A DNA stretch of 60,000 nucleotides from NCBI GenBank assembly GCA_030141605.1, contig JAQGDQ010000046.1:312001-372000 (forward strand). The letters are read 5' to 3'. This document shows, in pieces, positions 22,201-36,000 of the stretch. The notes beneath the pieces were generated by a model. The model had not been told where the DNA came from. It made no database searches and worked only from the letters and a program-made list of their open reading frames with translations. The position numbers and the translations under genes are program-made. Position 1 is the first letter of the stretch. Each line of letters opens with the position of its first letter. The stretch is from Tubiluchus corallicola (taxonomy: Eukaryota; Priapulida; Priapulimorpha; Priapulimorphida; Tubiluchidae).

Positions 22201-24570
22201 GCAAACTGACTTTAATGCTAGCAGCAGGTTAACATTGTAGGTCTTTTGTCTGTTTTTGTTTTTGTGTCTTTTTCCAGCTGTTTAGGTTTGTCTCTGGACT
22301 TGCGTATATCTTGATAACCGTCCAGGTTATCTTGAGTGTGTGTTACTTGTATTATTTGGGTGCAGAAGTACATCTAACTTAGACTGCATTTGCTATCCCA
22401 GTGATGTTCTTAACTTCTCCACCTGTCTGACTTTGAGTTTCAGTAGACCTGAAGAAAACCTCTAAATGCATGTCATGCAAAAGGATTTTTTGTAGGATTC
22501 ATAAAAAACTCTGGTCACAGATGAGTGAATCTTCACACAACAACTCAACATCTTCTGCCATAATACATATACTAACATCACATCCACCATACAGCGTATC
22601 ATAGCTCTATGCACCATATCACATTACTATACCATAAATGTCACTCTACACAATACTACAGAAATGTTGCGTTTGTCATTACTATTACATTTGTATGTGT
22701 AATTTCTATAAAAATAACTCCATAAACCAACACAAAACAATAGTAATAGTTAAGGACAACACATAGTTAAGAATGGCATTCTGGGGAAGTTGCCTCAAAA
22801 CACAAGCTTTAAAGTCGATGTTTTATCGCTGTTTAACTGGATCAATATAACAAAATGACACAATGAACAAGTTTCTGAATGTCTGCGTTTTTGTGGGAAA
22901 GCCCAAGTGTTATATGAGGGTTACAAGGTCTATTATCTATTGCGAGATCTTTAATTAGATCTTGCAGTAATAAAAAAATATAATGTTACATGATATCTAG
23001 TCGGCTCCTTAGCCTTGTCAAGGGAAGCCAGATGATACTGCGAAGATGTAGATGTGATCAAAGTGATTTCTTTTCGAAAATTCTGGGTGTAATCTGGTGC
23101 TTATGGTTTTAGATCATGAATATTTTGGCTCATTGAGATTAAATAGTTTTTCTTTTCAGCAGGGCTTTTCAGCAAACCATGCAGGAGTTTAGCAATCAAA
23201 CTTGCATGGGATTGGTTTATAACACCTGAGGAAAGGTAGACATTGGTGGAGTAGTCGGTGACCTTTTAGTGAGTCACTTGCTGTCAAGGGTTCACTTTTC
23301 TCGAAAGTTTGGAATTTCATCTCATTCTAGATTAAGGTTTTAACAGCGGGTAGTTGAAACTGATTGAAACCACTACCCAAGACCTAATGCATGATGTTGA
23401 ATTGGTTCACTTCGTGTGAGTGGGCGGAATTAAGGGGGACAAAATGTAAAATGTGAATTCTAAATTTTGATAACTTGTGAATTGCATCCAGGCCACTAGT
23501 GCATTTCACATTGTTGACACGTGTGGATGGGCAGGCTATCGGGGGTCACCTTAGTCCAAGTGGTGGACAAATTTTAATGCTGATCTTGAATTAGTTCAAG
23601 ACAAAAAGTTTTAACTGAACATTAAAATTTGCTGAACATGAAACAGAAAGATAGCAAATCATGTATTTGGCAAATTGGAAATAGCCAAATTAGAGCAGAG
23701 TTGAAAGTCATCTAATATGCAGTTAGGTAGTTGAAGTGCACCTCTTGGAAGGAAGCAAGGTTCCTGCAGGACAGTGCGTGAACTCTCTACCCGTCAATGT
23801 TTGATGCAGTGATAGTAAGTCCAGTTTGTCTGGTTTGTGATGTACTGTCATTGCCATATGCACCCAATGTACATTGGTATTGAATTATTTTTCAACAATC
23901 CGACATTGTCTTTCTAATGGCTTCTAATTGATGACGTTTTGGTAATATCCGATTGAGATTGCCCTGCAGTTGTCTATCCTAAAGTATCCGTTGATAACGC
24001 CTTTGTTGTATTGTTACAAGCCTTCTATTCTTTGAGTACGTTTCTTCCTCCTAACGTTTTAATCAGGCAAGATTTTTGTAAAGGGGATTAGTAAAGATTT
24101 AAGCCAGACGAACATTGATGAAGCCGCCATTTTAGTGAAAGCATCTGGATTTTAACTAACAGCACTTTAATTGTTGACGTAGATTAATTGTAACCATTTA
24201 GCGTTGCATGTTTCCGTCTTCGTTTTGCGTGGCGTACTGACAGAAATGTTCTCTAGTACGCGGGAAAGCGTTGCAATCTTGCTGTGGAAAAGTTAATAGG
24301 GCTGGAACACTAAGATCATGCTCAGAAGGTTGAGGTCTGTACGTAGGTGTTATTAATTGCCAGTGGGATACTGTGATATCTAAATACCTAAGGAGGCTCA
24401 AAAACTTTCCAAAAAAAAACCAAGCAGATGTCTAGACATCATAAACTTCGAGAACAACTAGGCTTGCAACTAAGAGTAGCAGAACGTAAAATTGATGATG
24501 ATAATTCTTAGTTGCAGTTATACTATACTTACTATATTATACTATACTATAGTTAGTTGTACTATACTAT
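16290..24570. other. AT-rich DNA, no gene recognised
   Basis: Apart from the 53-bp direct repeat at 17317/17474, I see no exon, RNA gene or transposon boundary. All open stretches are short, lack domains and have no supporting neighbours. It could be the first CAMTA intron if leader A is real. Confidence 0.5.
17317..17526. repeat. 53-bp perfect direct repeat, offset 157 bp
   Basis: 17317-17369 and 17474-17526 appear identical, starting ACAAATCTTTCTTACAAAAT and ending TAATTGTGCA. About 104 bp of unrelated AT-rich sequence lies between. Identity over 53 bp suggests a recent local duplication. Confidence 0.9.
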
Positions 24571-24577
24571 GCTTAAT

Positions 24578-24852
24578 TATACTATACTATACTATACTAT
24601 ACTATACTATACTATACTATACTATACTATACTATACTATACTATACTATACTATACTATACTATACTATACTATACTATACTATACTATACTATACTAT
24701 ACTATACTATACTATACTATACTATACTATACTATACTATACTATACTATACTATACTATACTATACTATACTATACTATACTATACTATACTATACTAT
24801 ACTATACTATACTATACTATACTATACTATACTATACTATACTATACTATAC
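24578..24852. repeat. (CTATA)n pentanucleotide array
   Basis: About 270 bp of uninterrupted five-base repeat, roughly 54 units. The unit is not a multiple of three and has no stop in two + frames, so it creates long false open frames of Tyr-Thr-Ile-Leu-Tyr units. Interrupted copies flank the left side from about 24520. Confidence 0.98.
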
Positions 24853-25638
24853 ATTACTTAGTTGCACTGTTATAATGTGGCCGTAGTGTTGGTGGCAATG
24901 GTGGCGCTATATGATATATGGTATGGTATGACATGATATGATATGATAGGATGGCAATGATAATCGTGGTTGTGGTGCTGATGATGATGATGATGTCCGT
25001 AATGATGATTTGTTGCCTGTTTGTGAACCTAGTAACAAAGTGCCAAGAGGGCGAATGGTAATCTATTAATTTAAAACCTACGAAGTCCTTGACTTGCGAC
25101 CTTGATGCCAGCAATATATTAACCTCCAAGGATGTGATGTTCTGTTGTTGTTATTATGGTAATATATTACTTGGTTTGTCTGTAACACATATGAACGTTT
25201 GTCTGTAACACATGTTTCGTACCGCCTGCAGACATGGGAAAGCATGCAAACCCGCAGGTTTTAAGCAATTTATTATCTGATGTTAATGTAACCACGTCCC
25301 GCCCATCAACTCGGTTAATTTTCTCTCCTGCTCCATGACTTATAGCTACCTTACCAACAGTTTCATTGATTTCCATCGTATCATCACGTGCACCAGCTTA
25401 TAAAGTAAATATTATGGTCAGTTGCTTCTATAGCAATCACGGATCTATACAGTCTGTTTTCGCTCATTAAATTACCATGTCACATTCAGATTAAGGAACT
25501 AATGCGTTTAGCTTGTAGTTCCGTGGTGATGGTATCAGCTGTGGTAAAGCGGGACTTAGTGTAATTGTGTGTTTGACCTGGTTGTGTGCTGATTCTCATT
25601 AACTGACTAGCATAATTTGCTTTGACGTGTTGTAAAAT

Positions 25639-25651
25639 ATGGACAACGGAG
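25639..25651 (+). CDS. Candidate short leader exon (possible CAMTA leader B)
   Basis: ATG GAC AAC GGA G ends at a consensus donor GTGAGC (25652) in phase 1, with an in-frame TAA at 25633-25635 upstream. Joined to 38698 it would read MDNGGSVTRPG and stay in frame. It is very short, so chance occurrence is a real possibility. Confidence 0.3.
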
Positions 25652-27648
25652 GTGAGCACAGCTTTCATTAGCGCGTTTTCACTCTGGTGTTTTTAATTTC
25701 TTGTAACCTGGGTACGCTCACACCATATGCCGCATTGCCATGTGGGCCGGCGTGACTTGTAAGAGGCAGTTTGAAAATGCCCTAAGCCCCTTATCTTGCA
25801 CAATTCACCATCAACTGCTTACCGGCAACTTTATTGTCGTTTTTATGTTTTGTTTAACAGGTTTCTAATAAGCCACCATCAGTCTAAACCCGGGAAGCAT
25901 CTGCCTGTTTCCATGGCAACGAGCCATTCTCCGATTTGTCAGGGTGTATAATTTCTTTTCTGACTGAAATAACATGAGCGTTATTCATTATGGGATATGT
26001 TGTTTGGAATCCGTTGTTAGGAAAGTGCTCATCTAGGCACAATCTTCTTTGCACATGTCTTAAAGGCTAATATTTTAAATTACTATTTAAACTTTTTTCA
26101 CTCTTTTTAAGTTGATCGGTTTAAATTGGTTCCGGAGAATTTTCTTTGAATGTCCTGTCATACTAAAGTCTGCTGTTTCCCTTTAGTTTCTAAGTGTATA
26201 CTGATCTTAATGACCTACATGTATACTGAACCTTTTTTATTCCTGTGGGTAAGCTGGATTATAGGTAGAGGGTAATCAATAGATTCTGACATTTTTCTTA
26301 TGACTTTGAGATTGTTATGTCACATTCTTCACAAATGAGACTAGTGGCCCAATATTTGCACAAAAATTGAGTACAAAAGGTCATGACAAAAGGAGACGAA
26401 ATTTTTTGCACGAGCAAATCAAAACTGCTGTGGCCAGCCAAAAATTTTGTATTTTGGTAGTCTTATTTTGTAGTAAGTCTTTTCGAAATAATTGGGGGTT
26501 TGTACATTATAAAATTTATTTTTAACACGCTCTAAAATTAGGTGACTAATGTCAAACATCATTACGCAGTGCAGTACATGTACTATTTTATTTGGCCCGC
26601 TGTTCTTATTGTTGCTTTTGTCATAATCGACTTCAACTTTTCAATTGTATGAGTGGTATGTAGAGTTTGTAGATTATTTTATTCATACGCTTTTATAATC
26701 TTACTAGACAGTATAATCACATTCACATGCGTTCATCCAAAATTGTAGATTTTCGGCATCCTATTCAAGATTCGGATAAGTAAAAACGATTTTCCTGTTT
26801 TGTTGAAAGCACTTGGCAATCTTGGATTGGTTTAATATTACTGAAAATGCATGAAAAAGCCGAGAGCCTCTAGCGTTGTCTGTGCTTAAAAAGAATTTTA
26901 AGTACTTTCCGATAGAGAGCCAGAAAGCCGCCGGGGAAATACATTTTGCACAAATAAAATCCTCATGTCATTTAGGTAGGCGGTAGGGGGGATATAATTT
27001 TAATTTTTGTTCGTTGTTTGTTTGTTTCCTCTTATAGGGAAAAGCCACAGAGCTAAAGAAAGGACACACATTAGGTGCTTTGCCTTTTTTGTGTCTAATA
27101 AAGATATAGCTAAAAATGTAAGAGAGTTCAGGTTATTTTGTAAAGATGTTTTAAAGTTTAATATTTTTCAAACGTAAGGTTTATATTTAAAAATCATTGT
27201 AATAGTATCTTTATCCAAATCAACTAGTTTAATTCATAAAAATAAAAACGTAGCTCGTATGGGGAAACAGCTTAGAAATTCAGAATATTCTAGAGCTGAT
27301 GAGGCTAGTTCTGCTGCTAATAAAGTAGTTTATCAAGAGTGGGAAGAGCTGATGAAAGGAGTACTTCTGCTATTATTATAGAAAATATGGATAGCCTTTA
27401 CAGTAAGCTATGTTGGCTTATAGTACTATATCCTGAGTCGAAAGGTGTTTTATTATACAGTTAATATCTGGGTAATACAGTTAATATACAGTACATTACA
27501 TGTATTAGGGCAGGGCTGAGGGTGTTTAGAACAGCTTACTGAACTGTATTAGTCTCAAGTTCTTATATATCCAAATCCCATCCTTCTTTGGAATACAGTT
27601 TTTCTTTCAGAGCTTCTCGAAAATCAGCAGAGTAAAGATTTGTTTTAA

Positions 27649-27712
27649 TATATATATATATATATATATTTTAGTATATATATATATATACATACATATA
27701 CATATATATATG
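27649..27712. repeat. (AT)n dinucleotide tract
   Basis: TA/AT repeats with short interruptions (TTTTAG, CATACATACA). No other feature is attached. Confidence 0.9.
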
Positions 27713-30700
27713 GTTTATTACATATTTTTCTGACAACAGTCTCTTAGCCAGACTAGTATGCATTGTTACAGCTTTCATTTTTTCTTTCAAATTCAGTTTG
27801 GTGAAAAATGAGAATTTTCTTACAATGCCTGTACATTATTAGGAGTAATCTATATCCTACAAAATCCTATGTAAAGCCTGTTTTAAGCATTTTGTTACGA
27901 TAGTCACAACTTTTACAAAAGTTTCACTGCCACCTGGTGAAGCATTACACAAATTGCATTGTTATGGCTTTCCTTGCATGACACTTGTCTGGCCGTCTTA
28001 GCCTTAAGATTACAAGCACTATATAAAATTGAAAAAATTTGATTATAGTAAGATTAGTTTGTTTATGTATTGCATAGTGTACGTGCCGTCAGCGCTTTTA
28101 CATCACTGGTGTTGCCCTTAGACTAAATTATTATTTAAGTAACAAACGCTAATGTGTGACTGTTGTTTAGGTCTTGGTTTATACGTCATGGCTTTCACCG
28201 AAATGCACTGAGTAATAAAAGCTTAAATAGTCCACTATCACGTATCACGCGAGCAAATACTTTGTAATCCCTTGACAATTTCAATAACGGACATTGCTTT
28301 GTCTGTCCGCTAGGATCGCTGAAGGGCGTTGATTGTGCTTACTGGGTTCAAAATTGAATGTTTCAGAGAGACAACTGTATTTAATATAAAAATCTACTTC
28401 CATGTGTTTAAATAACCACTGTGTAGAAAGTTTGTAGCTTACAAGAATTCATATTGCCCGAGCGACTACTTTAAAACTGTCACAGTTCTAACAGTTTTTT
28501 ATTTATGCAGCATCATGTAGCGACTCATTTGTAGTGACTGTAATGCGACTATTAAGTATTTGTCAGCACTTAATGATTGTCTTCCCTTTAATTAAAAATT
28601 GGAAATTTTCTTGTAAATATGAGCAATCGTATACTTCGATTGTGGACACCCAACGTTTTTCAATTATTTACGTGGATATAGATTTATGCCGCATGTTTTC
28701 AGTGCACCAGCCAGAGCCGAGGCGGATTAGAGTTGTCTCGGAAATACAATCTTCATTTCTCTGCTTCTCATTACGCCAGACTTAAACCCGAATCCCCTGT
28801 TAGTGTTAAACGCAGTCACCCTTGAAAATTCTTAGCGACGAACGGGGCTTCATATACCTGCAAGGAGACTGACTCAAGAACCAAGGATGTCTATTTGATA
28901 ATTTTCTTACTGTTTACTTTTGTAAGCATAATACTTATTAATAAACGTTACGCGAATGTGTGATCGACAGTAAATGTATATATAGCCATATTATAGTGAT
29001 GCAAATATACTCTACTATGTTTACGTTTTAGAATTGGAAAGTGAAGTAAATAGCATTTTGAAGTAATAGGAGTAGTATATATCAGTCTGCCTAACATAAG
29101 AGCTTACTTATCTGTCTACTCTATTCAATGTTTTAGTAACGTACTTGCAGTCATTTTTAAAATTCCACCTTAGCTTACTACATTTTAGTAATGTAATCAT
29201 CTAGTATGCAAGCGCGTATTCTGAAGAATTTGGAATCAATTTTGCAAAGTATAATTCAGTACTGTTATCCCCTGTCCAAAGTCTGACTATAGTACAAAAA
29301 GTACAAGTTCTAATGAAAGTAGGCTCAAACAGTAGACTGCTGCGCACACGAACATCTTTAAAAATATTGACTTCTATTTTGAATATTTTCAACTCAAATT
29401 CTGCTTCTGCACATTCTTACAACACAGATTGCTCTTTTTCTGTATGATGCCCGCACTCTCTACGTAGCTTCAGAACTTTCTGTGTGGTGTTCTAATTACC
29501 ATAAAACCGGCTTCAGACGGTTTACTTTTTTTCTCCTGGAATTGTGCCAGATATTTCTTATTGATTATGTGTGTGCTTCTTCACGCATGTTAAATGTTCA
29601 TTGTTAACAGTTTGTATATCACCGCCACTTAGTTTTTGCAATAGTCTGTTTTTGATCACTAAACTGTGCTCATATTTACCTAGCAACGCTTAATGTCTAT
29701 TTATCGGAAATCCATTTTTTGGTCAGAGGATGGTCTTCCTATATGTTTCTTGTAAAATAAGAACTGACGTTGCTTCTCTGATTTGAAATACTTATAATGC
29801 ATTATGTTGTAAGAGTAGGGGATTAATCTCGCTTGGGGATTAAGTGTCAATAATTGGCTATCAGTGGTCAGGAACTTCCATCTAAATTCAATTTTTTTAT
29901 TACCTTATAGTATTCCATGGGTTAGCCTAAATATGGTTAGTTAGTTTGCATAGAAAATGATCAAAAAAGGCAAGGTGGTGAAAAACCCTGGCACCCTGGC
30001 AACAATGGTATTAGTAACTTGGGAGAAACAACTTGCTTTTTATAAGAAGATACATTTACTCACAAGGAAATTCAGCTATTATCAATATTATGGACAAAAG
30101 TTAAAAATGAATGGCACATACTATGCTTTTATGAATCCAAAAATGGTTGCAAAGCTAGCAAAAAATATCTAAATATAAAAGAATTCAGCAAAGTAACAAA
30201 TCAAAATGTAATAAAGCTATGAAAAAGCAATTCAACAAAACAACAGGGCAATTCAAAAATGCAACAGTATATGAAAGCTGTTAAAATATTTGTAGCAAAG
30301 CAAGCGAAAATGTCGAAAATAATAAACAGTTAAGAAGGTGGGTTAAACAAAGCAACATATCAAACCATGATGAGGCAATAAGAAGCAAATCAGCAGAGCA
30401 AGAAAGCAACTCAAAAACGCAATAGAAAAAGCAAATTATACAAACTCAGTCTAATGCGTTATGCAGGTATGCTTTAAATATAGTCTGTATATTATCAGGG
30501 AACTAAGCATACTATCTGTAAACTTAAGGGGGATGAAGAGTAACAAATATTTAAATACTTATCAAGGACAAACCAGCAACAGCAACATTAATGTAGCATT
30601 TATTTGAAGGATTATGCCTTTTGTACAAATTCATCAAAAAGTGTTTTATACTAGATTTCTGTTATTATTAAGAAATTTAGAATTTTATACCTGCCACCAA

Positions 30701-30836
30701 ATGTTATGAGATTTTACAGCAGGCTTGCATTATTTTTTCTTTTCTTTCTTTTTGGAAGGGCCTGTTCTTTGGACTGTTCTTATTTCAGTCACTGAAACAC
30801 AAACGCAAAGTGCAATTTTCACTGTTCTATATAGCC

Positions 30837-31100
30837 CTAATTTACAAAGTAATTTTCGTACAATTCTGAGAGAAGGTAGTTGTTTACTTTATCCATAAAT
30901 TTCAAGAGTTTTAGTTTGTGTGTCGAAGTTGACGATATGATGATGATGATGTGTACGATTCTTTTTTTGCTGTGGTTTTTAGGAGTTTTATATTTTAAAT
31001 AATTTTTATATGTTTTTATAGTATTGCCCCAGGAAATTATGCAATAGGTTAAGTGTGGGCATACTAATGTGTAAATGATGTCCGTGTCCAAGTGTAACAC
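30837..31100 (-). mobile_element. LINE scrap: end of reverse transcriptase region
   Basis: The - strand reads IIYTLVCPHLTYCIISWGNT followed by a Lys-rich stretch and KLKLLKFMDKVNNYLLSELY. The YxLVxPHLTYCIxxWGNT motif is a hallmark of the region after the reverse transcriptase in L2/CR1-type LINEs. Only 87 codons are open and no other LINE domain adjoins, so it is an isolated remnant. A GATGATGAT tract (about 30938-30952) interrupts the expected sequence. Confidence 0.8.
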
Positions 31101-31333
31101 AGCGTAACGTGTCCAATGAAGCTAGAATCTAAACTCAAAAAGTATTTTTACTACTGCTTAGTGCTTACCCATTCAAGGGATCTAATACTCACAGAAAGCG
31201 TATAGGCTACGTTGTTGGAGAGGATTTAGTTCCTAACCTCCACTACAGAGTTATTATTATTTCATTGTCCTCGTCTTGCCTGTCGTGCAATGACCTTATT
31301 GGCAAATGTTTTTTCATCTCTCCGTCCGGGATA

Positions 31334-31397
31334 CATAATGTATCAACCACAGTGAAAGCTATAAATTTCATAATGTATCAACCACAGTGAAAGCTAT
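31334..31397. repeat. 35-bp tandem duplication
   Basis: CATAATGTATCAACCACAGT and the following 9 bases occur at 31334-31362 and again at 31369-31397 without visible change. Confidence 0.9.
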
Positions 31398-32895
31398 TAA
31401 GAAATTTAGAAGATTCAGGGCAGATCCATTAGTTCGCAACAGAACTCATGGGACTGTGCCTAAGACTCTACGTGCTTTCTGACTTCTTGTTGAGAGCGAG
31501 TTTCCATGTGTCAGTAGTGAAGGGGAAAAGCAGTTTGTTTACAAGACTGTATTTTCATAACACGTAAACGCTGTCTAACTGTTGTTGATTCAAAATGTTT
31601 TGTCTGCGCCAGTGTTGTAACACGGCTAATTCTCTTAGATATTTGTATTGCTGTATCTGCGAAGTAAACTCCCCCCCCCCGAAACGCTTACATCCTCTGT
31701 TTTCCAGATGATGACTTTCGTGTTTAGTGGAACTCGGTCTGTGTTTAATTTGTCCTAGTTTTCGCTGAGTCTCTAAGTTGTTTGGAATTACTGGCAGCCA
31801 TATACATAAAGTAGTGCTGACATATACGGGTTAATGTTAGGAAAACTGGAAGCTTAAAGACACAGAAAAATATGAACCTGTAACGTATGTATAAAGAACA
31901 TTGAACAAAATTGCGTTTTATGAGGGAGGACTGTTTCTTATTTAACTGATGAAAAAGTGGTTTAACCACGTTGGCGCTTCAGTAAATTCTAAATTTGTGT
32001 ACAAAGTTTGCATATTTGTTAAAATTTACCCACTTCATAATTTGATAGTGAAACACGTTACGAGAGCGAAACCATCATTGTTTGAACATTTTTTCGACTC
32101 TAAAATATCAATTTGCGTAAGTTGCATATAATAGTTCATCATCAGTGCCCGAAACTACAAAATTGCAACTAGAGTGTTACTTTGAACAAAACTGTGAATT
32201 TGAAAATTATGTGTATCATGTTGATGCGATGAGAGAACATGCGCTTTTTCAGCATGATGTCCAATCATTCAAGTGTGTCTTTCAGTCTCTGTCTCTTAAC
32301 CTGCACGTCTCTTTTTATGAGGCATCTTTTACAAGCTGCTGGACCCTTTATACTTGTTCTGGAAACGTATTTGATGAGTACGCACCGCATTTTGTCTTTT
32401 CAAACTTTCCATTCACAGGCAGTAAGTGAAGGCGGGTTTCTTATGTACAGAAGTGTAGATTCAGTGCCAAACTGCTACATGCTTATTGCTTAATTTGTTT
32501 GCCAATCCGTTTAGGTCCTGCGAAGTTGGGAAATAACTTCTGGGCGCGATATATTGCTCGCGCTGCTAAGTACCAATATTGCCCAGAAGGTATACATCAA
32601 TCATATGTTGAAAAATGTCCTCTGCAATCGCATGGTGGAAAAAAGGTGCCTTGATCAAATAAAAAGTGTGAGAGAACTGTAGAAACTTGTGATTGATGAC
32701 TGTCGACTAGGTGATGCGCTAGGGATTAGCTGGAATGACAGGACCAAGGGTTGTGAGGATGGTTTTGAGTAATAGCGAAAATTAGCATACAAAGAAAACA
32801 ACAAAACAAATGGAATTGCCGTTAGACAAAGAGAAGCTTAACTGAAAAAAGTAGAAGACCTATAGAGACGAGCGATTTACATTTGCAGAGACTAG

Positions 32896-33002
<107 letters not shown>

Positions 33003-36000
33003 GAATCGGCGACAAAAGTACGATTATATAGCTTCTTACTCTTGTTGGTTGAAAGTCTCTATTAAAACACAGTATTAAACAACATGTTTGTGCTTTTTCA
33101 TGTTTCGGGTGATTTTGTATACATAGGTGAGTTGAAAATGTCAGGCACTTCTTCACTGGTGGTTTATTATACAGAGGTGGTATGTGAGCGCTTCATAATG
33201 TAATGTCTAACGCGTGTATGCATTGATTCACACCCGGCGTGGGCGTGTTACATTACTTGCACGCAACGAGATCTCGTACGGTTCATAATGCATGCAATTG
33301 GCTTCATGCATAGGCAATAAAACGCAATGATTGAAACCAAACCTGCGCTTTATTTCCCGCGATTTTCTGAAAATTTTCTTCCTTTGCGATATGCCGAGTT
33401 ATAAAGTGAGTAAAATTAGGAAAATTTATGACTCATCTATCGGTAATTGGACGCCTGTCTGACTTTGAGTGCTTTTGATTTAATGCCAGCAAATTTGACG
33501 TTAAAAGTCTACAAGTTGCTTTATTACCAGGATTTTTAAATAAGCACTATGTTATTTAAGATACTATTTAACAGACTCTACATAAACACAAATAAATGAT
33601 TCAACATTTATTTGTTGTGTATTTTACATATTTTACATCACTAGGAATTATATATCTGCCGGACTAGGTAGACTTTCTGAAGAAATTCTGTGATATCTAA
33701 ATATCTAAGTTATTAAAACTTACCAATTGTGGCATTGATGGGCACTTTCTAGTCCGGTAACTTGAAGTGAACCGAATGAAAGAATTACTAGTACTCATCA
33801 TCATTGGTTGTACATAGTGATTTTTCATGGCTTCCTATTTTGTGAAAGAGAATCTGATACTTTTGAAAAGTCTAATGTAAACATTTACTGAAACAATTTG
33901 GTGTCTAATTTTTTGCAGATAAAATTTCAGAATGTTTTTCCAACTTGTTGTTGCTAGGTATTGAATTTTTTTATTGCGGGCTTAACTGCTTTTGCCGCTG
34001 CCACGTTTTATGAAGGTGGCTTAAGTAACGTTATTCTCCAGGTAGTTGGTTATTTATTATCCTCAAATATTCTGCTCTGTGGTGTGTTTGTTACAGAAGT
34101 ATTTAGTGTTGAGGCTTAAAATGAAGAAAGTTTATGTGCAACAATTGCTGCTTTGAGCTGTCTTATGATTGTTTCTTAAGTAAATCAGTAATTCAATAAA
34201 TACGTAAGTAATTGTAAGTGGATTAAATTATATTACATGAAGAATTAGCTCACATGGAAACTGTTGTCACTTACTGAGTGAAAACAAGTGATTTTTTTAT
34301 AAACGAAATTAATTTTAAAGTTTATTCTGTATCATAAAATTTATGGCCATTTGGCAGCTCAACTTCCCTATGTACTTAACGTATTTATTTCTTTACTTAA
34401 TAGTTATTTATTTATTTATTTGTTTATATTTTGATTCAGCGAGCAGACTTCTTTTTTGTGCTTTGCGGTATTAGATTAATTTGAGTTGAAAAAAAAGTTT
34501 GAACCCTAGAGAAGTTTCTCTTGAAGTAATAATCTTACAACCACTATTTAGTTGCTATATACCTCATCGTAAGTCGTATTTCCCTATTTGCATTTTAAAA
34601 ACTACTACGTAAAAGACATTAGCAACTGTAATGTGAGCTTGCTCATCCGTAGTAATCTTGAAAAAGCATAACTTGTATAGATATGTAGCTTGTGCCGTTT
34701 CTGCCAATTACAGGATTGTATTATATAGATCAATGTCACCGCTGTCCTTTGCAAGATTGAAAAGATTCCAGTATTTGTTGGCATATACATCTGTCTCTCA
34801 CATTTCTGTCAATTACGGTCTTTCTCCGCACTGCATGCTGCAAAATTGATAAATAATGCGTCCAGGATAGAGATCCCTGCCATCATCTAATCACTATTGA
34901 TGTGGCAGACTTGATTTGAGCCTCCATAACAGGCAAACTTTTAAACACAGGATGCGAATATACGGAGGCAAGAAAAAATAATGTATGAGATATACCAGTG
35001 TTCACCTGCACCATGACTCAAAACAATATAGTTGATAGAGTTGGAGTTTTGTTTGCAAGAAACAGCTTTTCAGGGATTGCCCTTTAGGCCCCTTAAGCCT
35101 GATTCGAGAATTTGGATCTTGTCAATTTGAGGTTCTTTACTAATTATTTAGATAAATTGATATATATATATATATAAATTGGTTGTATATATTGTTGTAT
35201 ATGAACAGTTTGTTCCAGTTGGGAGGGAGGCAACACAAGGAAACATGGAACTAAATAAAATCAGCATTTTATTAATTTCAAATTCAACTAGGCCAGTTGT
35301 ATTTGCCCAAAAATGTGTGCACACATTTTGGTTTATATAATTTTTTACTTTTCTTTTGACTGAGGATAGACAATTCCTTTGGAGCTCATAAAAAATTCTT
35401 AAAAAACAACAGTTCTTATGTTGTCGTCTTACTTACTTCGAAGAGCTTTCAGTTGCAACCCAATTACATGCCACCAACTATTTTGGAATTGTCTTAATAG
35501 AGATAATTTAGTACCTTAATGCAATTCCCCTCAGTCCTTAAATCGAACAATTATCTGACTTCAACAAAACCCATCATTGCCAATGAAGTACTATATGGGA
35601 AGAGTACAGTTCATGTATTCCTAGTCAACGAAAGCCTATACAATCATTGTTCATTGATTAGTTTGTGACCCAGTTCTGTTATTATAGATTAGGGCATCTG
35701 GTATAAGGTAGCTTTCAGCATATATTGCCCAAGGGTTATTGCTTTTAATATATATATCACGCAAATTGACCACATCGGGATCTGAATGGTTTTGAATAAT
35801 TGACAGTTTCCTCTATACCTAAGATGGCATTACAGGAAAACATCTGAAAGAGGCACAGTAATGTATTGTATGTCTTGGCGTGCAGTGGAGCACTTACTTG
35901 CTGGAGAGCCTGGGAGAAACTGCATGCTGACTGTGGAGTGTGGATGATACAGTATTAGACATGTCAATGTCTATGTCAATTGACAAGTATTAGATTGGGA

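Larger units (their letters stand above)
24860..30830. other. AT-rich DNA with simple repeats, no confident gene
   Basis: It contains a short candidate leader exon at 25639 and the (AT)n tract near 27650. Otherwise no coding family, RNA gene or element is recognised. Short tandem copies of TTTGTCTGTAACACAT lie near 25173 and 25198. Confidence 0.5.

Noticed and set aside
24492-24886. Open frames of 127 and 109 codons made of Tyr-Thr-Ile-Leu-Tyr units
   Set aside because: They are translations of the (CTATA)n repeat and cannot be taken as protein.
27039-27380. Two short protein-like open stretches (KDIAKNVREFRLFCKDVLKF and a MGKQLRNSEYSRADEA peptide)
   Set aside because: They lie in different frames, have no recognised family and no convincing splice partners. 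A chance origin cannot be excluded.
29957-30172. 71-codon Lys-rich open frame
   Set aside because: It lies in an A-rich stretch that stays Lys/Asn/Gln-rich in several frames, and shows no domain or splice context.
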